41,397 nucleotides of DNA from Thamnocephalis sphaerospora (taxonomy: Eukaryota; Zoopagomycota; Zoopagomycetes; Zoopagales; Sigmoideomycetaceae): NCBI GenBank assembly GCA_003614735.1, contig KZ992496.1, forward strand, positions 1 to 41,397. Direction: 5' to 3'. The first letter of the stretch is position 1. Each line of letters opens with the position of its first letter. Of the stretch, positions 34,355-41,397 are shown in pieces. The position numbers and the translations under genes were made by a program. Under the pieces are notes generated by a model, which searched no databases, was not told the origin of the DNA, and saw only the letters and a list, made by a program, of their open reading frames with translations.

Positions 34355-37300
34355 CTAGGCCTTTCCTGTCAGCAGCGACATGTTGCAGTGCTCTGTAACG
34401 GGCCGAGCATTGCCCCACCAGATGGGAAAAGCTACCCCGGACATGGCCAGAAACACCACAATGCCGGCCAGCTGGCTACCAGTGTCGAGTGCGGCGCTGA
34501 GCACGTAGTTGTAGCGGCGCCACCAGATGGAAAAGTACCTGCGCACAGCCACCTGCGACACAAAGCCTACGATGAAGCTGCTCAGAAGAAAGTTGGCCGG
34601 TGACTGTGGGACGGCGTATGCGCCCGCAGCAAGCAAGGGCACATTCACCAGCCGCCACTTGCTGCGAGGGAAGCGACGGTGCAGCAGGTAGAACGGAATC
34701 GGCAGAAGCAGTCCAACGAGAAACAGCCAGATCAAGGGCCGGTAGGGAGAGTCGCGGCCAAACACACTGCTGGGACCAACGGCCCCCCAGAGAACGGACG
34801 ACGAGTAGAACACCTTGGTGACGCGCGCATCCCACTGCTGCGTAGGATCGCGTGCCGCGCCGCGCAGGACATCAGACTTGTTGGCAAGAACCCAAAGCAG
34901 TGCGGCATAGTTGACCAGCGCGCCAATTACGGTGCCCCAGAGTTGCGCCACAAATAGCTGTCGCGGCGGTACCTTCATGTAGCGGCCCAGCTTCATGTCG
35001 CCGACAAGTGTCATACACTGCGAAAGAGACGCCGTGCCGTACACCTTGAACATGGCGTTGGCGAGCGGTCGGCCGGGATACAGATAGCCGCACACCAGCT
35101 CGGCAAGCACGCTTATTGAGATGCGGTTGTTGCTGACAGCCTGAACAACGCCGATGGGAAGTGCCATAAGCGCTGCAAGCGAGATGGAGACCATCAGTGC
35201 CCACCAGGGCAGGCGTGCAGGATACAGCTCGCAGTAAGACACGGCAGCGCCCATAGCCGTGGCAAAGACGGCCAGAAACCAAGACCAGGGCACCTCGCAT
35301 GGACGCGGCACATCGATACTTTGATTGCTTCGACGACTGCTCCACAACTCGCGCAGCTGCCTCATAATTTGGCCGCCATAATACAGCGCCACGTGTGTGA
35401 TGGTTGCTGCCAGAGCAAGGAACGTGGCACCATAGCTAACGGCAAAGACTGTAGGCATTCTGTAAAGATGTGTGCTGGAGGTCAGTAATCCTGATTAGAT
35501 GCTCTAGACGGTCGCAACACTTACCTAAGCTGGGAGTACGCGGCCAGTTTGGCTGGATCCATAGTGAGGTCGTGGTTCAGAATCCGCCCCAGCTGAAATA
35601 CGCCGCCGCCTTCGTCGTACTGCGCCACCGTGACGCTGGGAAATAGGCGTGCATCCCAGATGTTAAAGTACCACATGAGCGGTGCCAGCACCCAGAGTAC
35701 GGCCGCCGAACCCAGGAAAAAGTTGACCTGCGCCCACCATGGCGTGTACATGGGCGCAAACGAGCCGACAGCAGCCCAGTCAAACGACAGCGTACCAAGA
35801 CCGAGTCCGCGCATACCAGAGCCTAGCAGCTGAGCAACCGGGCTGCGAGGCAGGGCTATGCATACCACCGAGAGCGAAGTCAGTACCGGCATTACTGTGA
35901 GCGGGAGAATGTGGTAGAGAAAGACCAGCACAAATGCAATCACAAAAAAGCGATAGCGAGGTGGCTGCTGTCGCGCATTGCCGTCTCTGGCGGCATTAAA
36001 GCCCGTAAAGTCGCTCGAGACCTTGACGCTTGCTTTCTCCGTCGGCGAGTTATTTCTGCTGGCGTCGTTGTCGGCGTGTAGTGTATTGTAGAGCGACACC
36101 TGTACCAGCGCAGACGGCCAGATCATTGCTGAAGGTCGCACCAGAAAGCAGCGCAGATAGCCAGCCATACCGTAGCCAATAAGCTGAGTACTGAGCAACA
36201 GCAGGAGAGCTCCAAACGCCGATGTGCGAATGCCAAAGTACAGCTGCTGCACCGCAATTAGGTCGCTAGCAGATGCAACAATGCCACCGGCATTCACAGC
36301 CACGTTAATCAGCATGTGCTCCTTACGGCCAAACGGTCCTGGATTCAGCGAGACACGGAATAGTCCCAGCAAGCAAAGCTCCCGTCGCGGCAACCATGCT
36401 GCCATCCACCGGCCGAGTGGGTAGGTCGTAAACTGCACAAAGAACGACGAGATGGCGACAAAATTTGCACGGAAATGAAAAATCTGCGAGCAGCCGGCAG
36501 CCAGTATAACGTACAGTGTGGCCAGTATCCAAAAGCGAAACGTAAGGCAGGTTGAGTCGGGGTCATGCTGATCATCCGGAGACTCGTCCCGCTGCTTATC
36601 CTCGCATACAGCTGGAGACTCCTGCATCTGTACCTGCTGATGCTGAAAACCAGCATTGTGCGCTACCGGTGAGTTGGATCGCTGTTCCAGTGCTGTGTTG
36701 TGTAGGCTTCCCAAGGTAGGGCTGGCGTCGTCATAGTGTATTTCAATCACTGATGGCGGCTTGCTTGAAAAACCAACTCGCCCACGCTGCTTGGTCGGCT
36801 TCCTTGCTACTACGTTCTGAGCATACGATTCACTGGGCGTATAGCGGCTGTCCTGCGGACCGTTGTCTATAGCATACGTTTCTGCGGTATATGCGTTCTT
36901 CAAAAGATGCTGCTGGCTGTTTGCGCTCGAGGGTGAAGAGGGTACATTGTCTAGTTGCTCGACAAGCGAGTCGTACTGCATCAATCCAGCGGGTCTCGCC
37001 ACAGACATGGGACGATACATGGACGGCTCCTCTGCCACGTAGCTGTCGGGTTCCTCGGGTAACAGCGAAGCACACCGGGCCTTGAACGCACCGTAGTCTG
37101 GTCTGATTGCGCGCACTGCTGAATGGGACGGCGTAACAATTTCTGCAAAGTAGCTGCTCATCGGATCTGGTGTAGTGATGCTTTCAGAGACTTGATGTGC
37201 CAGCACACGCGGATCATTGTACGCTGGCTGTCCGTGTTCCGCGTCAGATACCTGTCTCTGCAGACGGCGGATGGTACGCTTGCGCTCGCGCTCCTCGGCA

Positions 37301-38037
37301 TTTCTGCGGGCCGTATCAAGCGCCCGGTCGTGCGCCGCATCTTCTCTGCGAATGCGCTCCAGTGCTTCCGTGCGCTCTTGCAGTAGGCGAAGAACGTTTT
37401 GGCGCTCAGCTTCACGCTTTTCTTCACGTTCAAACGCGCGCTTCATTTCGATGTCGCGCTGGAGCTCGCGTTGGACTTCACCAGCACGACGCTCCTCGCG
37501 AATCCAGGCAAGTTCCAGATCGCGCACGCGCTCGCGCTCTTGTATCTGCAGGAGACGCTGGTATTTTACATCCATGGCGGGATTCGCTATGGGAACATGT
37601 AGCGACGACGCGGCGAACGCTTGTTTGCCCTGTTGAGTAGCACCATACTGCGTCCGTGTTGGCATCGGGGCTGGCCGCGGGACAAATGGCGCATTGGTAG
37701 CAGCGCGGTGTGCAAAAGCTCCTGTAGCCTGTGGAGTGCGATCTGTAGTGGCGGACTGCATGCCATCCGCGGAATAAGAGCTAAATTCCACCGTTATCTC
37801 GACGTCCGATACTGTGGATGCACGCGCGTCGCCATACTGCGCGTGGAGATCATGGCCTAGAAATGTGGGTGTAGACACTAGAAACTGTGGTGGCTCGGCC
37901 TGCTGAGCACGTGGTTTTCCTGCCGGCGGTAGGTGCGGACCCTGCTTGCGACGCGACCCGTCCACACCAAGTTGCATAGGAGCGTGAACATTGTGCGCAG
38001 CGCGGGTATTGCCGTTCCAGTTTACGTAGTGCGCCAT
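34355..38037 (-). CDS. OPT-family oligopeptide transporter with long coiled-coil N-terminal extension
   Basis: Two exons (38037-35525 and 35459-34355) give 1205 residues. OPT proteins are proton-coupled importers of small peptides. The transporter core runs from about residue 496 to 1205 with many membrane helices and carries both peptide-clade signatures: NPGPF (565-569, in NPGPFGRKEHMLI) and KVPPR (1000-1004). The end contains QSPANFLLSSFIVGF and SGVAFPIWWGN, typical of the family. Residues 1-495 are unusual for the family: a disordered part, an acidic/basic coiled coil at about 155-275 (QERERVRDLELAWIREERR, then many ERxxA heptads), and another disordered linker. The 65-nt intron (GTAAGT, TTACTGACC branch, TTACAG) lies in the middle of the core. 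ATG 38037 is the first in frame. Plasma-membrane or vacuolar location is inferred from the family. Confidence 0.93.
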
Positions 38038-39520
38038 CACTGGAGTCGCCGATTGCCTCTCCAGATGCAGTTATCGTCGGATATAGGCAACAGTGGTGCC
38101 GGTACGTCAATGTATAGGGAATATGTTGGCAAAGCAGGCAGTGGATACGAAAATGGATGTAAATGCTGGTACGCCGACAAGAGTAGTGGCGGAATGTGAA
38201 ATGTTATCGGCGAGCTGGGGTTTCGTCAAGTAGACGCTGCACAGTCGAGTGCACATACACGTATACTGTGTGCTAAGGGATGGTTTGCATAGATTGCAAT
38301 AGTAGGCTGGTGGCTAGCTGCGGATTCGCAGTAGCTGTAGAGTGTACGTGCGTGGAATGGTGTTTGCGAGCCAGCGCAAGTGGGTATGGCAGTGAAGCGG
38401 CGGTTGAGTTGCGTGCGCAATAGGCGTGAGACTACAGTATTGCAACACAGTATAAACCGCTGCAAAAGGCGAAAGGTGAAGGGCGAAGAAAGACGCGACC
38501 AATGCGAGTAGACAATGCAAGAATGAGAGTGGAACAAGTGGAGAAGAGAATGTCAGAGACGACGGCCTGGCTTGCTCCCAATACTCCAAGGAAGGATGCC
38601 AATTGCGTTTAGCGCAGGCACCGTTTCCTGTAGGCAGCCCGTACCACGACATTGTCTCAGCATACTGGCCTGAAGCATGCGGATCACACGCCGACCTTCC
38701 ATCGGCCCGAAAAGGATTACGTAGCGCTGACATTAACACTGCAGACTCAAGGCAGCGCCCTGATGAAGGATCACCCGCAAGTCAGCTCAGCGCCCACTAC
38801 ATTGCAGATGCTACTGTACCAGCCTTGCGTAACAACATGAAGCTGCCAGCGCCGTTGAGAAGGCATACCGCCGTTGTTCCATCCCTCAAACATTAGAAAC
38901 ACACCAATGCGGGTGCACGTTTGAGCGTTAGAGCAGTGTGACGTTGGACAGGCGCGCTAATGGCATGAAGTCGCGCCGCATCCGATGGCATGCACAGGCG
39001 CTCGGTTGTCCGCATCATCCTTCAGGGTTTGTATCTGCAGAAAGCCCAGCTATGCTGTGCTGTGTACCGACATTGGCGCGTCTGGAAGCACATTCTCATG
39101 AAATAGATATTCGAGCAGCCGCACCTGAAGCCAGAGCCGTGCAAATGGGCAAAGCATCGTCTATGCAATGCGTGGACCAGAGAGTGCAGTGTCTGGCACT
39201 GACGGCCAAGTTTCGACGACATTTGCCCCACAAACTCTTTGAGACGCGCAAGTAAAAGTGACCGCAACAGAGTGGTGGGTTGTCTACGCGTCTAAAGGAA
39301 AGCGAAATGTCATAGGATAACTGGACTGTGACTTGCACACTGCGCATCTACAGTGAACCGACCAGAAATGCAACAGTAAAGCATAGAAAAGCAACACTGC
39401 TTTTGCTGCAAAAGCGCGGAAACTTGCGGTATACGCTCTAGCATTGCCGCTGAACACCGCGCCGGTATTACAATAAGCGATCACAGAGATTTTGCAAGAT
39501 GCTGGCTCAAAAAGCAAAAT
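38038..39520. other. OPT upstream region and spacer to the tRNA
   Basis: About 38430-38560 is purine-rich on the + strand, hence CT-rich on the OPT transcript strand. The rest (about 38600-39500) shows only short frames without recognisable families. Confidence 0.4.
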
Positions 39521-39592
39521 GCCTTCTGGCGGAATCGAACCGCCGACCTTCTGCTTACTAGGCAGACGCTCTGCCAACTGAGCCAAGAAGGC
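39521..39592 (-). tRNA. tRNA-Thr (anticodon AGT)
   Basis: 72 bases fold as a full cloverleaf without an intron: acceptor GCCTTCT/AGAAGGC, D stem GCTC/GAGC, anticodon stem TCTGC/GCAGA with loop CTAGTAA (anticodon AGT), and T stem GGCGG/CCGCC with loop TTCGATT. The internal promoter boxes are present (A box TGGCTCAGTTGG, B box GGTTCGATTCC). The discriminator base is A and T-runs (TTTT, then TTTTT) follow within 12 bases as Pol III terminator. Position 34 would be edited to inosine to read ACU/ACC/ACA. Confidence 0.97.
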
Positions 39593-39656
39593 AAGTACAC
39601 TTTGTCTTGAAAAGAGAGAGACCATAATATATTGAAATATGGTTTCGCAGAAGCAG

Positions 39657-39777
39657 CGCCTGCGCTTTTTTACTAGTCAGCGAACCGCTAGTCAGGCTGG
39701 GAGCGATTTACGCTCACGAGTCCACCTACACTTAATAAAACGTCAGTGGGATACTCCCCAGTAACCAAAAAAAAAAA
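39657..39777. repeat. Repeat unit A, structured, A-tract end
   Basis: It starts with gcctgcgcttttttac and ends cagtaaccAAAAAAAAAAAA. Internal hairpins are GAGCGatttaCGCTC and GGGAtacTCCC. It is about 65-70% alignable with unit B. The T6 near the start and the A12 at the end resemble Pol III-derived retroposons or a small RNA locus, but the identity is unknown. Confidence 0.6.
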
Positions 39778-39927
39778 AGCCTACGCTTTTTTACGAGGCG
39801 GCAGTACGTTCTCGCGTTCGCAACATGCAGGTCAGCAAGCCACTAATTTAGGCTGGGGATGCCGGGCGCCCACAAGTCCACCGACACATTAAAAGGTCAG
39901 TGGAATGCTCCTCAGTAACCAAAAAAT
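39778..39927. repeat. Repeat unit B, diverged copy of unit A
   Basis: It starts gcctacgcttttttac and ends ctcagtaaccAAAAAA. It carries about 30 extra bases near the start (from about 39795). It shares gtccacc-acac, the hairpin (GGAatgcTCC) and the cagtaacc-A(n) end with unit A. The hairpin arms differ between copies but remain paired. Confidence 0.6.
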
Positions 39928-40198
39928 GTCAGCAGGTGACTGGCCGTATCTTTGTCACATGGGTGACCGGTCAGACGGCGTATAAGAGTTGGCCATATCA
40001 GTATCTACGAACATATTCAATCGGGATTGATGGTACAAAGCGCCGAAATAATTCCAAGTTATACACCGTTGCGCATCCATCTTGATCAGCTTTATTGCAG
40101 TGCATGTGGCATGTGCATATACAAAGCAGACGAGATGATTGTAGTGGTAAGCGTGATTGCTAAAGATAGAGACGGTGTGCGTCGGGAACGCTGTTGAG

Positions 40199-41397
40199 CT
40201 ATTTGAAAATCCATCTACCTAATGTCACAATACCTCCTGTCGCCGCTCCCAATAGCGGGTTTATACACGTTGCACCGACTACTATACCGGTTTCTATAGT
40301 TGCCCGCGTAGCATTGTTCGTGCGATCAGTCTTTTCCTTTTGTTTGCGAGCACTTTCAATATCTTTAAGCCTTTTTTCCCCCGCCTCCCTTTGCTCTATC
40401 TCCTTTTGAAGTGCCGCTTCTTGTTTGATTTTCTCTTCCTGAAGCCGGGTTTCCGCCAACTTCTGCATCTCCTTTTGTTTACGCAACTCTTCCTGCAACT
40501 GTGCCTGTTCCCTGTTGCGTCTTTCTTGCAAGCGAATTTCTTCTTTCACCGCTTCCATTTCTTTTCGTTGCCTTTCCTCGTACCTGCGTTTTTCCTCTTC
40601 AGCCTTCAACCTATTTGTGTTTGCATTGCAATAGCGTAGTGCTTTCCTAAACAATTCCTTACTCAAATGCTTCAATTCTTCGCTAAATGTCCAGTTGGTG
40701 CCGCCAACAAGCATGTCTGCGAGCGTGAAGTAATAGTTAGTTATTCGTTCAACAGCTAATTATACAGCCCAAGTTTCAGTCTATTGCGCTCAATACATAC
40801 CTTCCACTGTTTCCTTAAAGTTTTGGAGATTTTTTGAACGCAGGTTGTCTGCTTTAGCCATAAACAACTCTGCTGAATTTGCACACAGAGGCTCCATATC
40901 TGTATCGAACTGCTCTGCGAAATCTGTAGCCAAATTCTTGAGCTGAACTCGGAAAAGAATAAACAATTCCTCATCAAGAGCTGTGTAGAGTTTGTTGCGC
41001 ATCTCTGTATAAGTATCATGATGATAGTGTTTGGCGCTTGCGTCAAACATGGCTTTGTGCGGTTGAGTGTACGTGCGCAGTGTAACGTAACAATGATTAG
41101 CGGACGATAACACGCCGTTAAGTATTATCAAGCACGTGGATAGCTCACCAATTGCTTCGTTGCGTGCCTTTTCCATCAACGTGCTGAAACCATCTACTAC
41201 TTTTCCGTCATTGATATGTGTTGAAACAACGAAGATGCTTTGCTTGAATGCTGCTTCGGCCTCGGAAAAGAGTTCTGCACAGCGATGCTCGGCCAGTAAC
41301 ACTTGCTGCGACGGTATGCTTAGCATCCGATCTGCAAGTACCGCATCCTATTGTCAGAGTGCGTTAAGCAGCTTACAAAACACTGCCATCTGCAAGC
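40199..41397 (-). CDS. C-terminal part of a large coiled-coil protein, possible GBP/atlastin-like GTPase (partial)
   Basis: The 3' end of a gene entering from the right. Exons: 41397-41378 (partial, continues outside), 41331-40801 and 40716-40199; the introns are 44 and 84 nt, the latter with a clear ACTAAC branch. The upstream domain is alpha-helical (LLAEHRCAELFSEAEAAF, then KARNEAIGELSTCLIILN). It is followed by a ~120-residue E/K/R/Q-rich coiled coil and a C-terminal hydrophobic segment (TGIVVGATCINPLLGAATGG) before GRWIFK. Helical stalk plus coiled coil plus membrane hairpin recalls dynamin-like GTPases of the GB1/RHD3 group (GBP, atlastin, Sey1), but the GTPase domain would be outside the window, so this is inference. 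The gene is clearly AT-richer than the others here. Confidence 0.6.

Noticed and set aside
37217-37636. Arg/Ser-rich + frame opposite the OPT coiled coil
   Set aside because: Antisense of the Glu/Arg-rich heptads; not an independent gene.

Overview
The window is nuclear DNA of a filamentous or early-diverging fungus. It carries a fungal class I-III type chitin synthase, a peptide-clade OPT transporter, a large hybrid histidine kinase, a cytochrome P450 and a mucin-like wall or sensor protein. The genes are split by short introns (44 to 132 nt) with GT/GC...AG ends and CTAAC or CTGAC branch-like sites. I cannot fix the phylum from sequence alone; nothing indicates bacterial, viral or organellar DNA.

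Layout, left to right. (1) 1-2429 is a pyrimidine-rich, gene-poor leader for a 1003-residue secretory Ser/Thr/Pro-rich membrane protein (2430-5441, +). (2) A single-exon chitin synthase (6041-8542, -) converges on it, with 1.2 kb of upstream sequence. (3) SRP54 (9748-12301, -) has 12 exons and a Gly/Met-repeat tail. (4) A 6-exon, 1635-residue MHYT-sensor hybrid histidine kinase (12766-18070, -) follows. (5) After a 2.4-kb divergent spacer comes a Mn-type cation diffusion facilitator (20469-21993, +). (6) TRAPP subunit Bet5/TRAPPC1 (22327-23175, -) is divergent from a Nem1/CTDNEP1-like phosphatase (23782-25402, +). (7) 25.4-31.36 kb is mostly unassigned, with one confident short ORF for a basic membrane protein (29017-29580, +) behind a very long CT-rich leader. 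(8) A 10-exon cytochrome P450 (31361-33384, -) and an OPT transporter with a ~490-residue coiled-coil extension (34355-38037, -) follow. (9) The right end holds tRNA-Thr(AGT) (39521-39592, -), a pair of diverged repeat units, and the 3' part of an AT-richer coiled-coil gene that runs off the window (40199-41397, -) and may be a GBP/atlastin-like GTPase.

The genes do not form a metabolic cluster. They are housekeeping secretion genes (SRP54, Bet5, Nem1-like), cell-surface genes (mucin-like protein, chitin synthase), sensing (MHYT kinase) and transport (CDF, OPT). Exon structures were rebuilt by hand from reading frame, splice consensus and family similarity, and each junction was checked for phase.

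The most notable points are: two GC-AG introns in neighbouring genes whose retention would truncate each protein; the ~200-residue insertion inside the MHYT sensor; a degenerate first receiver in the kinase; the coiled-coil OPT fusion; transcript-strand CT-rich leaders; a NAGNAG acceptor in the phosphatase gene; and the repeat pair plus base-composition shift beside the tRNA.
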